DNA from: Enterococcus haemoperoxidus ATCC BAA-382 | GTDB lineage: Bacteria > Bacillota > Bacilli > Lactobacillales > Enterococcaceae | DNA length: 64,000 bases | Assembly: GCF_000407165.1 (NCBI RefSeq) | Contig: NZ_KE136479.1 | Span: forward strand, 1,065,464-1,129,463 | Direction of reading: 5' to 3' | Shown: positions 48,260 through 57,223 of the stretch, piece by piece | How the letters are laid out: every line of letters starts with the position of its first letter | How positions within the stretch are numbered: position 1 is the first letter of the stretch | Made by a program: the position numbers and the translations under genes | The notes under the pieces: model-generated | The model's database searches: none | Told to the model about the DNA's origin: nothing | What the model saw: the letters and a program-made list of their open reading frames with translations, nothing else

Positions 48260-48431
48260 TGTATCTACTCCTTTTTAGTAGTCGTCCGTTATCATTATTA
48301 AAAAAATTATTGCAACAACGGCACTCCTTTACAGTTTGTTCTTTTCATATAATACCTTTTTTTAAAGGCTTTGTAAATGAGAATCTTTTTCAATGACCTA
48401 GTATTGAAAAGGGGTAGTAGTAGGCCGTGAG

Positions 48432-48998
48432 CTAAAATTGTAAGGTGAATAACATCAACTCATTTTCAGTAGCGTTGAGAATATTATGTTGGGTAAACGC
48501 TTCTAAAAATATCGCATCTCCTTCATGCAAAATAAGCACTTCATCTTTCAACTCAATCGTTGCTTCACCTTTTAAAACGTAATTAATTTCACAAAGATTA
48601 TGAGCAATTTTTCTACCGCTGGATGATGATTGAGCATCAATATAAATTTTTGAAATGACCATATTGTTAGTATGTACAGGTAAATTGAACAAAGTATCAT
48701 AATAAGTAGAGTTCGTCTGCCACGGATTATAAATCGTACCAGAGGAGTTACGAATCACTTTATAGCCATTTTCAGAAGTTTCACCATCTTGTATCACTTG
48801 CGGTGCCTCATTGGCTAAAAGATAAGCAACCGTGACATCTAAAGAATCAGCGATTTTTCTTAGAGCTTCAAGGGATGGTCGATTAGTCCCACGTTCGATT
48901 TGTGATAAGAAACTGGCGGAATAGCCGGTCTTTTCTCCTAGTTCAGTTAATGTAATCTTTTTTTCTTTCCGTAAATTCTTGATTTTTCTAAATTCCAT
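48432..48998 (-). CDS. XRE regulator with C-terminal cupin
   Basis: A 188-residue transcription factor: HTH at about 5-60 (ITLTELGEKTGYSASFLSQIERGTNRPS) and a cupin ligand-binding domain at about 110-188. The frame extends to 49037, but the ATG at 48996-48998 has a suitable AAAGGA and begins the HTH domain properly. It is divergent from the epimerase-transglutaminase-OppA operon and very likely regulates it, with an amino acid or peptide as plausible ligand. Confidence 0.88.
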   Translation of the reverse strand: MEFRKIKNLRKEKKITLTELGEKTGYSASFLSQIERGTNRPSLEALRKIADSLDVTVAYLLANEAPQVIQDGETSENGYKVIRNSSGTIYNPWQTNSTYYDTLFNLPVHTNNMVISKIYIDAQSSSSGRKIAHNLCEINYVLKGEATIELKDEVLILHEGDAIFLEAFTQHNILNATENELMLFTLQF

Positions 48999-49155
48999 CG
49001 GCAGCCGTCCTTTGCATAGAGTCCTTTTTTCAATCATATTATCTCGAATTCGTTACAAAATTACAAGCACTTGAATTTCAATTAAAAAAAACACATGACA
49101 ATCTCATTATTATGTTGACATTTACATAGAGTAAACTTAAAATTGTAACCAATAA

Positions 49156-49168
49156 TTCAAATTTTGAA
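49156..49168. promoter_or_regulatory. Palindrome in the regulator-epimerase intergenic region
   Basis: TTCAAA-T-TTTGAA is a perfect inverted repeat about 125 bp before the epimerase gene in a very AT-rich region. Further TTCAAAA and TTGAATTTCAA stretches lie on both sides. Possible operator of the divergent XRE-cupin regulator. Confidence 0.3.
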
Positions 49169-49293
49169 GTAAAATTTAATTCAAAATTAAAAAAAGAATG
49201 TTAATTGTATCCTTTGGACGGATTTAATTTTTTTAATAAGAATTAGAAATTAGTATAAAAACAAGTATTAAATTAAACATTGGAGGAAATGAA

Positions 49294-50358
49294 TTGAAAA
49301 TAACAAAAATCAACGTAGCACCAAAAGCAGTAAAGTTAAAGGAACCGATCACGATTTCACTTGGAACGATTGAGTATTCAATGAGTGCAATCGTTGAAAT
49401 TGAAACGGATGAAGGAATTATTGGCTATGGTGAAGGCTCACCCGGAATACTGATTACAGGTGAGACATTAAAAGGGACAACGGAATGTATCCAATTATTT
49501 GAAAAGAAATTATTAGGTGTTGATCCATTAGATATTGAAAAAATTCATAGTATTATGAATTCTGTAGCGGCACTTGCACCTTCTGCTAAGACTGCGATCG
49601 ATATTGCATGTTATGATTTATTTGGAAAAAAAGCTAATTTACCTGTTTACAAACTTTTAGGTGGTTTTGATTCATCTGTTAAAACAGACATGACCATTGG
49701 AATCGATAGGCCTGAAAGAATGGCTGAAAAAGCAAAACTAGCTGTCTCACAAGGGTTTGACACGTTGAAAATCAAAGTAGGTACAGGATTTGATGAAGAT
49801 ATTACCCGTATCAAAACAATTAGAGAAGCAGTTGGCAGTCAAATAAATCTGCGTCTGGATGCCAATCAAGGTTGGCAACCCAAAGAAGCTGTAAATACGA
49901 TCAATCATCTAGCGCAATACAATATTGAATTAGTTGAACAACCAGTGGCTTATTACGATATTGAAGGATTGGCTTTTGTTACAAATAACGTATCAACACC
50001 AATCATGTCAGATGAAAGCTGTTTTAATTCAAAGGATGCTTTACGTTTGATTAAAGCGCGTGCAGTCGATTTTGTGAATATCAAGCTAATGAAATGCGGT
50101 GGTATTCATGAAGCGTTGAAAATCAATAGTATTTGTGAAGCCGCTGGAGTTGAATGTATGATCGGCTGTATGGTAGAGGAAACGAATATTGGTGTGACTG
50201 CTGCTGCACATTTAGCTGCGGCAACGAAAAATATTACAAGAGCAGACTTAGATGCGACTTTTGGATTAAATGAAGTAGTTATTCCAGGTGGTGTCGGATT
50301 AGAAGCAACAAGTGTAATTACGTTATCTGATAAAGCTGGTTTAGGTTTGAGTAAATAA
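49294..50358 (+). CDS. Dipeptide epimerase (enolase superfamily, L-Ala-D/L-Glu epimerase type)
   Basis: A 354-residue enolase-superfamily enzyme with capping domain (1-125) and TIM barrel. Catalytic and metal residues are visible: TLKIKVG (KxK, about 158-164), RLDANQG (Asp), LVEQPV (Glu), SDESCF (Asp) and NIKLMKCGG (second-side Lys). This pattern fits dipeptide epimerases that convert L-Ala-D-Glu from peptidoglycan to L-Ala-L-Glu. The start is a TTG with GGAGG at 7-base spacing. First gene of a three-gene operon. Confidence 0.88.
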   Translation: MKITKINVAPKAVKLKEPITISLGTIEYSMSAIVEIETDEGIIGYGEGSPGILITGETLKGTTECIQLFEKKLLGVDPLDIEKIHSIMNSVAALAPSAKTAIDIACYDLFGKKANLPVYKLLGGFDSSVKTDMTIGIDRPERMAEKAKLAVSQGFDTLKIKVGTGFDEDITRIKTIREAVGSQINLRLDANQGWQPKEAVNTINHLAQYNIELVEQPVAYYDIEGLAFVTNNVSTPIMSDESCFNSKDALRLIKARAVDFVNIKLMKCGGIHEALKINSICEAAGVECMIGCMVEETNIGVTAAAHLAAATKNITRADLDATFGLNEVVIPGGVGLEATSVITLSDKAGLGLSK

Positions 50359-50374
50359 GAGAGGAGCTTGTCAA

Positions 50375-51745
50375 ATGTATTATGATTTAAAATATATGAG
50401 TGTTCCATTACCAGAAGATATAGTCAAATTAAAAAACTATGGTGATTTTGATGGTGCGGGAAAGTTGATCGAACACCTATTATCTAATGAATTACCACAG
50501 GCGTTGAGAAAACGTCTGGAAATCGAACAAGATATTATCCGGATTGTTGGAATCAATGAGTATCCATTTGATTTTGTTGAAGCCAACAAGATGATGAAAG
50601 AAACATTCAAAGATTATCAAGAGCAGGAGTTAACGGAATTAAAAGAAACAGGAAAAGTTGATTGGCTATATATTGATGGCAAAATTCATTTTCAACGTCG
50701 CTTTTTAATGAATTTAATTAAGACACAAGCTGATTACGAAGCAAGACTAATCGTTAAAGAAGACAATGAAGTTGATCGTTTGAGAAAGCAAGAGCTGACC
50801 CAGAATGTTCAAATAATGAAAGAACAAGGGGGCAGAAAAGTTAAAATTCATTTGAAAACAAGTATTCAAGTGAAAAAAGAATATGAGCGCCCGGGAGAAA
50901 TAGTTAAAGTATACTTACCAATTCCTAAAGATTGCAAACAAGTATCTGATATTCAAATCCTAAAGACAACGCCAGAGGCTACCTTTATTGCACCAGAAAA
51001 AGAAGCGCAACGCACGGTTTACTTTGAAACAGTTTTGAAAGAAGATCAGGTCTTTTCAGTGGAATACAGTTATACAAATCAAGTTGATTATGTCGTACTG
51101 GATCCAGAAAAAGCATCAGAACTACAACCAGAATTTGAACTCAGTGAAGAACTACCGCATATTCGCTTTACTCCATACTTGGAGAAATTATTGGAAGAGA
51201 TCTTGTCGGGTGAAACGAATCCAATTAAAAAAGCACGGAAAATCTATGATTTTATTACGACAAAAGTCAATTATTCATTTATGCGGGAATATTTTACGAT
51301 CGATAACATCTCAGAGTATGCTGCGGTCAATTTAAAAGGGGACTGTGGCGTTCAAGCTATTTTATTCATCACGTTATGCCGAATGGCAAATATCCCGGCA
51401 AAATGGCAATCAGGCTTGTATGTGTCGCAATACTATACTGGATGTCATGACTGGGCACAATTTTACGTGTCACCTTATGGTTGGGTTTTCGCAGATTTAT
51501 CATTTGGAGGCGGGGCACGAAGAAATGGCGATTTAGATCGTTGGAATTATTACTTTGGTAATCTAGACATTTTCAGAATGCCGGCTAATAGTGAAATTCA
51601 AACAGATTTCAACCCACCAAAACAGTTTTTACGAGCAGATCCAATCGATAATCAGCGAGGAGAATTCGAATATGAAAACCAAGGACTTCCTTATGCTTAC
51701 TTAGAGGTGAAACAAGAGTTGGTTTCAATGGAAGAACTTGTGTAA
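50375..51745 (+). CDS. Transglutaminase-like cysteine protease-fold protein
   Basis: A 456-residue soluble protein without signal peptide. The C-terminal transglutaminase core (about 285-420) carries the Cys-His-Asp triad: GDCGVQAILF, GCHDWAQFY and VFADLSFGG. The N-terminal half is helical and charged. Preceded by GAGAGGAG, 16 bases after the epimerase gene. In this setting it may hydrolyse or process murein-derived peptides, but the family has varied activities and this is inference. Confidence 0.8.
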   Translation: MYYDLKYMSVPLPEDIVKLKNYGDFDGAGKLIEHLLSNELPQALRKRLEIEQDIIRIVGINEYPFDFVEANKMMKETFKDYQEQELTELKETGKVDWLYIDGKIHFQRRFLMNLIKTQADYEARLIVKEDNEVDRLRKQELTQNVQIMKEQGGRKVKIHLKTSIQVKKEYERPGEIVKVYLPIPKDCKQVSDIQILKTTPEATFIAPEKEAQRTVYFETVLKEDQVFSVEYSYTNQVDYVVLDPEKASELQPEFELSEELPHIRFTPYLEKLLEEILSGETNPIKKARKIYDFITTKVNYSFMREYFTIDNISEYAAVNLKGDCGVQAILFITLCRMANIPAKWQSGLYVSQYYTGCHDWAQFYVSPYGWVFADLSFGGGARRNGDLDRWNYYFGNLDIFRMPANSEIQTDFNPPKQFLRADPIDNQRGEFEYENQGLPYAYLEVKQELVSMEELV

Positions 51746-51777
51746 TAAATAAAAAAGAGAAGGAAAAGGTGGAACGT

Positions 51778-53445
51778 ATGAAAAAAGGGTTAAAACAAAG
51801 TATCGTATTAATTACAACAATGCTACTGCTATCGGCTTGCGGGGGAAATACAAGCGATAAAACAGCAGATAGTAAAGACAAAAAGGATACGACTAGTCAA
51901 AAATCATCAAAAGTATTGAATTTAATGGAAGCTTCTGAAGTAGGATCGATGGACACGATTTTTACTCAAGATGAGCCCAGTGTAAATGCACAATCCAATG
52001 TATTTGAAGGACTTTATCAATTAGATGAAAAAGACAATGTCATTCCAGCAGTAGCAAAAGAAATGCCGGAAATCTCAGAAGACGGTAAAACATATAAAAT
52101 CAAGCTAAGAGAAGATGCAAAATGGTCGAATGGTGACAAGGTAACAGCAAATGATTTTGTTTTTGCTTGGAAAAAAATGGCTGATCCGAAAAATCAAGCT
52201 AATTACTTTTTCTTAATGGATGGTACGATTGAAAACGGGACAGAGATTGTAAATGAAGAAAAATCAGCAGACGAACTAGGTGTCAAAGCCTTAGACGATT
52301 ATACACTTGAAATCAAAATGGCAAAACCAGTAACTTATTTCACATCTTTACTAGCATTTTCACCATTTTTCCCGCAAAATGAAAAATTTGTGACAGAAAA
52401 AGGCAAAGAATATGGAACATCAAGTGAAAATATCGTCTCTAATGGACCATTCTTAATGGAAAATTGGGATCAATCATCAATGTCATGGGATTTAGTTCAA
52501 AATCCAAATTACTACGATGCAGACAAAGTGAAATCAGAAAAAATTCACTTTGAAGTTTTAAAAGAAACAAATACAGTGTTCAATCTATATGAATCGGGCG
52601 AATTAGATGTCGCGATTCTTACAGGTGATTTTGCAAAACAAAATAAAGATAATCCAGACTATGAAGCAATTCAACGCTCAAAAGTCTACTCTTTGAGAAT
52701 GAATCAAAAACGAAATGACAAACCATCAATCTTTGCAAATGAAAATGTTCGTAAAGCTGTTGCATATGCACTCGATAAGAAAAGTTTAGTAGAAAATATT
52801 TTAGCAGATGGTTCAAAAGATATTTATGGCTATATTCCAAAGGATTTCGTTTCGAATCCTGAAACAGGAGAAGATTTTAGAAAAGAAGCTGGTGACTTAG
52901 TCAAAACAGACGAAAAATTAGCTAACGAATATTTAGAGAAAGCTAAAAAAGAATTGAACGGCGATGTAACGATCGAATTGTTATCTAAAGATGGTGATGG
53001 CGATAAGAAAGTGGCAGAGTTTATTCAAGGACAATTAGAAAAAACTTTACCAGGCTTAAAAATCAATGTAAAAACAGTTCCTTTGAACAATTCGATCGAA
53101 CTAATGAAAAAAGGGGACTATGAACTTTCTGTCAGCATGTGGGGACCGGATTACCAAGATCCAATGACGTTCTTAGAAAGCTCAGTCAGTACAAAAAATA
53201 AAACAAGTTACCGCAGCGAAAAATATGATCAGTTGATTGATGATGCATCGAACAAATATGCGAATGAACCTGAAAAACGCTGGGAAACATTGATTGCAGC
53301 AGAAAAAGTGTTAGTTGAAGAAGATGTAGCATTGATTCCATTATATCAACAAGCAAGAGGACAATTAGTCCGTCCTGGTGTTGAAGGAATCGAATACCAC
53401 AACTTTGGGGCAACCAGCACTTACAAAAATGCGTATATCAAATAA
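51778..53445 (+). CDS. Oligopeptide-binding lipoprotein (OppA family)
   Basis: A 555-residue extracellular lipoprotein with signal peptide and lipobox LLLSAC (cysteine at about 21), then a family 5 solute-binding domain (VPAVAKEMPEISEDGKTYKIKL-like region shown in part as DGKTYKIKLREDAKWSNGDKV). It feeds peptides to an Opp-type permease; no permease or ATPase gene is in the window, so it must borrow one. GTG at 51769 is in frame, but AAAGGTGG fits the ATG at 51778. Operon context suggests murein tripeptide or dipeptide uptake. Confidence 0.9.
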   Translation: MKKGLKQSIVLITTMLLLSACGGNTSDKTADSKDKKDTTSQKSSKVLNLMEASEVGSMDTIFTQDEPSVNAQSNVFEGLYQLDEKDNVIPAVAKEMPEISEDGKTYKIKLREDAKWSNGDKVTANDFVFAWKKMADPKNQANYFFLMDGTIENGTEIVNEEKSADELGVKALDDYTLEIKMAKPVTYFTSLLAFSPFFPQNEKFVTEKGKEYGTSSENIVSNGPFLMENWDQSSMSWDLVQNPNYYDADKVKSEKIHFEVLKETNTVFNLYESGELDVAILTGDFAKQNKDNPDYEAIQRSKVYSLRMNQKRNDKPSIFANENVRKAVAYALDKKSLVENILADGSKDIYGYIPKDFVSNPETGEDFRKEAGDLVKTDEKLANEYLEKAKKELNGDVTIELLSKDGDGDKKVAEFIQGQLEKTLPGLKINVKTVPLNNSIELMKKGDYELSVSMWGPDYQDPMTFLESSVSTKNKTSYRSEKYDQLIDDASNKYANEPEKRWETLIAAEKVLVEEDVALIPLYQQARGQLVRPGVEGIEYHNFGATSTYKNAYIK

Positions 53446-53503
53446 TAAATGACTGAAGCTTTAAAACTTTACTAAAAAACCAAAAGTCTTCTAACAGAAA
53501 TAC

Positions 53504-53532
53504 TTGACCTCGAACAGATTTGCTTGTATTAT
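53504..53532 (+). promoter_or_regulatory. Promoter of pyrG
   Basis: TTGACC (53504-53509), 17-bp spacer, TATTAT (53527-53532), with transcription predicted at the GGG of 53540-53542. Confidence 0.85.
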
Positions 53533-53539
53533 ACTACTT

Positions 53540-53617
53540 GGGCACCTTTGAGAAGGTCAGAAGTTTACAACGAATTCCAGCTCCCTATTCTTTTTGGATA
53601 GGGAGCTTTTGTTTTTA
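53540..53617 (+). promoter_or_regulatory. pyrG leader, CTP-sensing attenuator by reiterative transcription
   Basis: The transcript starts GGGC, and a terminator hairpin at 53579-53617 has CTCCCTATTC in its 5' arm. In B. subtilis and lactic acid bacteria, low CTP causes the polymerase to stutter at GGGC, adding extra G residues that pair with such a pyrimidine tract and prevent termination. All parts are present here, with no protein factor needed. Confidence 0.85.
53579..53617 (+). terminator. pyrG attenuator terminator
   Basis: AGCTCCCTAT / ATAGGGAGCT with a 9-base loop and TTTTGTTTTT, located 73 bp before the pyrG start. Confidence 0.92.
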
Positions 53618-53689
53618 TGGATATAAGAAACAGGATCTGTTGTTTACTCATCTCTACAAATCTATTTTGAGAAAGGGTTTTTTTATATT

Positions 53690-55291
53690 ATGACAAAATA
53701 TATCTTTGTTACAGGCGGCGTAGTTTCTTCGATTGGGAAGGGTATTGTTGCAGCATCTTTAGGGCGTTTATTAAAAAATCGCGGCTTGAAAGTAACGATT
53801 CAAAAATTTGATCCATATATCAACGTGGATCCAGGAACAATGAGTCCTTACCAACACGGAGAAGTTTTTGTCACAGATGATGGTGCCGAAACAGATTTGG
53901 ATCTTGGTCACTATGAACGATTTATTGATATCAACTTAAATAAATTTTCTAACGTGACAACAGGAAAAATTTATTCAGAAGTATTAAGAAAAGAACGTAA
54001 AGGTGAATACTTAGGTGCAACTGTACAGGTTATTCCACATATCACAAATGAAATCAAAGATAAAATCATGCGTGCAGCTAGCATGACAGATGCTGATATC
54101 ATTATCACAGAAGTTGGTGGAACGGTTGGAGACATTGAGTCACTACCTTTTTTAGAAGCATTGCGTCAGATGAAAGCAGAAGTAGGCAGTGATAATGTGA
54201 TGTACATCCATACAACATTGATCCCTTACTTAAAAGCAGCCGGCGAAATGAAAACTAAACCAACACAACATAGCGTAAAAGAACTACGCAGTTTAGGGAT
54301 TCAACCAAATATTTTAGTTGTTCGTACAGAATTACCTGTTTCTCAAGGAACAAAAAATAAATTAGCTCAATTTTGTGACGTAGCACCAGAAGCTGTTATT
54401 GAGTCACGTGATGTAGAAACACTATATTCTATTCCTTTAGCACTACAGGCGCAAAACATGGATCAAATTGTTTGTGATCATTTAAAAATAGATGCACCAG
54501 TTGCCGATATGACGGAATGGCGTGCACTAGAAGAAAAAGTATTAGGCTTGAAGAAAACAACTCGAATTGCCTTAGTTGGGAAATATGTAGAACTTCCTGA
54601 TGCTTATCTTTCAGTGGTTGAAGCGTTGAAACATGCTGGTTTTGCGTTTGATTCTGATATTGCGATCGATTGGATCGATTCACAAGAATTAACGGAAGAA
54701 AATGTTTCAGAAATTTTAAAAGATGCTGATGGAATCCTAGTACCAGGTGGATTTGGTGATCGTGGAGTAGAAGGGAAGATTGAAGCAATTCGTTTTGCTC
54801 GTGAAAATGATGTCCCATTCTTAGGTATTTGTCTAGGCATGCAAATGGCTTGCGTTGAATTTGCCCGAAACGTTGTAAAACTAGAAGATGCAGGTTCCGC
54901 TGAAAACAATCCTGAAATCCTTAATAATATTATTGATTTGATGGCCGATCAAGAAAATATTGAAAATCTTGGTGGAACATTACGTTTAGGATTATATCCT
55001 TGTAAACTAAAAAAAGGCAGTGTTACTGCGGCTGCTTACGATAATCAAGAAGTTGTTCAAGAACGTCACCGCCATCGTTATGAGTTCAATAATAAATACC
55101 GTCAATTATTTGAAGAAAACGGCTTAGTCTTTTCAGGTGTTTCACCAGACAATCGTTTGGTTGAGATTGTTGAGTTACCAGAGAAAAAATTCTTTGTTGC
55201 TTGTCAATTCCATCCAGAGTTGATTTCTAGACCAAATAGACCACAACATTTGATTAAGGGGTTTGTAGAAGCAGCTTTAAATAATCAATAA
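53690..55291 (+). CDS. pyrG: CTP synthase
   Basis: Makes CTP from UTP, ATP and glutamine. The synthetase domain is N-terminal (about 1-265; [17 protein letters not shown] and the [13 protein letters not shown] signature) and the glutamine amidotransferase domain is C-terminal (about 300-533) with its nucleophile cysteine in [11 protein letters not shown] and the His/Glu pair in CQFHPEL. Length (533 aa) is normal. Preceded by GAAAGGG. Controlled by the attenuator in its leader. Confidence 0.97.
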   Translation: MTKYIFVTGGVVSSIGKGIVAASLGRLLKNRGLKVTIQKFDPYINVDPGTMSPYQHGEVFVTDDGAETDLDLGHYERFIDINLNKFSNVTTGKIYSEVLRKERKGEYLGATVQVIPHITNEIKDKIMRAASMTDADIIITEVGGTVGDIESLPFLEALRQMKAEVGSDNVMYIHTTLIPYLKAAGEMKTKPTQHSVKELRSLGIQPNILVVRTELPVSQGTKNKLAQFCDVAPEAVIESRDVETLYSIPLALQAQNMDQIVCDHLKIDAPVADMTEWRALEEKVLGLKKTTRIALVGKYVELPDAYLSVVEALKHAGFAFDSDIAIDWIDSQELTEENVSEILKDADGILVPGGFGDRGVEGKIEAIRFARENDVPFLGICLGMQMACVEFARNVVKLEDAGSAENNPEILNNIIDLMADQENIENLGGTLRLGLYPCKLKKGSVTAAAYDNQEVVQERHRHRYEFNNKYRQLFEENGLVFSGVSPDNRLVEIVELPEKKFFVACQFHPELISRPNRPQHLIKGFVEAALNNQ

Positions 55292-55303
55292 TTAATAAAC
55301 TAA

Positions 55304-57102
55304 GAGAGTGGGACAATAATCAGAAAAAATCTGATTATTGCCCCATTTTTTTGATTTTAGGGTACACAAAAAGCACACAACCTTGTAAGATTAAAGTGAC
55401 GAAACCCAACCAAAAAGGAGCGTGCTTTTATGTTTAAAAATTATACCATCAATCAAACAACTTTACCATTAGATATGGAAAAATATATTCCTGAAACCGA
55501 TGTCGCTTTTGCGGTCAACGCCTTAGTAGAAGCAATCCCTCAAAAGCTTTTCGATCAAATAGAACAACAACTCGGACGTCCGGCTTATCACCCCAGAATG
55601 ATGTTGAAAATTATTCTTTATGCCTATACACAACGTGTTTTTTCTGGAAGGAAAATTGAATTTCTACTAGATGATAGCTATCGTATGCGTTGGTTAGCCA
55701 ACCACGAACAAATCAGCTACCGCACAATCAACCGGTTTAGAAGCCACGAGACAACCGCTCAACTTTTAGCTGAAACCTTTGTCTTATTTCGTCGTCAGTT
55801 GATTACGAATCGAGTCATCGACAACGAAGCCATTTTTATCGATGGTACAAAAATAGAAGCCGATGCCAATAAATTCAGCTTTGTTTGGCGGAAAGCGACC
55901 ACTCGGTACGAGCGGACTTTAGACGAAAAATCCGAAGCCTTCTATCAAGCTCTTTATCAAGAAGAGATCCTGCCCTATTTAAAAGAAGAACGTCAATCCG
56001 ATGGATTGACAAGCGACCAATTAGAAGAAGTCGCTCATCATTTAGAAGCAGAACTCCATGAAACAGAAGCACAATTAACACATGAAAAGCGCAAAGAAAA
56101 ACAAAGCCAATTAAAGAGAAAAAGAAGAACGTACAAAAAATATCTCCGAAGAGTGCAAGCAGATTATCTACCAAGAAAACAAAAGTACGAACGCTACAAT
56201 CAACTGTTTCAAGACCGCAACAGCTTTTCAAAAACGGATACAGACGCTACATTTATGCGGATGAAAGACGATTACATGCGTAATGGACAGTTGAAACCAG
56301 GCTATAACTTACAAATCGCTACAGAAAATCAGTATGTCCTAGCCTATGATCTCTTTCCAAATCCAACCGACACAAAAACCTTAAATCCATTCTTAGACAG
56401 CTTTTTAGCGCAACATAAAGAACTACCAGAATATATTGTGGCCGATGCTGGGTACGGTAGTGAAGAAAATTATATGTATATCAACGATATTCTGCATAAA
56501 ACTCCTTTGATTACGTACGGCAGTTACCACAAAGAAAGTAAAAAGAAATACAAAGAAAATCCATTTAACGTTGAAAACTGGCTCTATCTTGAAGAGCAAG
56601 ATGAATATAGTTGTCCAGCGAAACGTCCAGTTAGTTTCAAAAGATATAGCCGACGAAAAGATAAAGGTGGGTTTGTACGAGATTTCAAAGTCTATGAATG
56701 TGAAGACTGTCGGGGGTGTCCAATCCGTAGTCAATGTACGAAAGCCAAGAGCAATCGAAATCGGCAAATTCAGGTCAACAATTCATGGCGTTATTTCAAA
56801 TCAGACTGTAAAAAGAAGCTTTTAGATGAAAAAACAGGTTCGATTTACCGAAAACGGAAAATCGATGTCGAACCAGTGTTTGGTCATCTAAAAGCTCAAT
56901 TGGCGTTCCATCGTTTCCATTTGCGTGGAAAACAAGGAGCGAAGATTGATATTGGGCTAGCGTTAATGGCCTTAAATTTAAGAAAATTAGGGAACTATAT
57001 GGAAAAGAAAGCACGTAAAAAGAAGAAAACTAGTCTGATTTTGACACTAATCATCAAAATCAGGCTAGTTTTCTTTTTTAGAAGGACTATTGTCCCAGAC
57101 TC
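55304..57102 (+). mobile_element. IS1182-family insertion sequence
   Basis: About 1.8 kb with one transposase gene. The ends match as imperfect inverted repeats: GAGAGTGGGACAATAATC on the left and GAGTCTGGGACAATAGTCC (reverse complement) on the right. It separates pyrG from pbp1A. A hairpin follows the left end, and another lies near the right end. The exact ends are uncertain because the repeats also look like the two arms of a terminator; no clear target-site duplication was found. Confidence 0.75.
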
Positions 57103-57223
57103 TTTTGTTTTTATATCAGCCAGGAGAGGATCTTCTTCTAGTTGCATTATTTTGTATAACAGGTGGCGTAGAGGATTCTTGCGGCGGTTCACTGCTTGGC
57201 AAGACCTCGGTCGGCGTGGTTGA
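55430..57223 (+). CDS. IS1182-family transposase
   Basis: The N-terminal DUF772 domain (about 45-120, HPRMMLKIILYAYTQRVFSGR and SYRTINRFRSH) and the DDE-type catalytic core (about 140-510, with FIDGTKIEADANKFSFVW, IVADAGYGSEENYMYI and VEPVFGHLKAQLAFHRF) identify the family. A coiled-coil insert lies near 165-260. The open frame runs past the probable IS end and overlaps the pbp1A 3' end on the other strand, so the last 40 or so residues are not native. Preceded by AAAAAGGAG. No frameshift, so it is likely active or recently so. Confidence 0.9.
   Translation: MFKNYTINQTTLPLDMEKYIPETDVAFAVNALVEAIPQKLFDQIEQQLGRPAYHPRMMLKIILYAYTQRVFSGRKIEFLLDDSYRMRWLANHEQISYRTINRFRSHETTAQLLAETFVLFRRQLITNRVIDNEAIFIDGTKIEADANKFSFVWRKATTRYERTLDEKSEAFYQALYQEEILPYLKEERQSDGLTSDQLEEVAHHLEAELHETEAQLTHEKRKEKQSQLKRKRRTYKKYLRRVQADYLPRKQKYERYNQLFQDRNSFSKTDTDATFMRMKDDYMRNGQLKPGYNLQIATENQYVLAYDLFPNPTDTKTLNPFLDSFLAQHKELPEYIVADAGYGSEENYMYINDILHKTPLITYGSYHKESKKKYKENPFNVENWLYLEEQDEYSCPAKRPVSFKRYSRRKDKGGFVRDFKVYECEDCRGCPIRSQCTKAKSNRNRQIQVNNSWRYFKSDCKKKLLDEKTGSIYRKRKIDVEPVFGHLKAQLAFHRFHLRGKQGAKIDIGLALMALNLRKLGNYMEKKARKKKKTSLILTLIIKIRLVFFFRRTIVPDSFVFISARRGSSSSCIILYNRWRRGFLRRFTAWQDLGRRG
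57024..57074. terminator. Hairpin near the right end of the IS
   Basis: AAAACTAGTCTGATTTTGA pairs almost perfectly with TCAAAATCAGGCTAGTTTT and is followed by CTTTTTT. It can end transcription from either side, including that of pbp1A. Confidence 0.75.

Noticed and set aside
57116-57223. Transposase C-terminus beyond the IS end as real protein
   Set aside because: This stretch is antisense to the pbp1A 3' end; the frame is open by chance beyond the mobile element.
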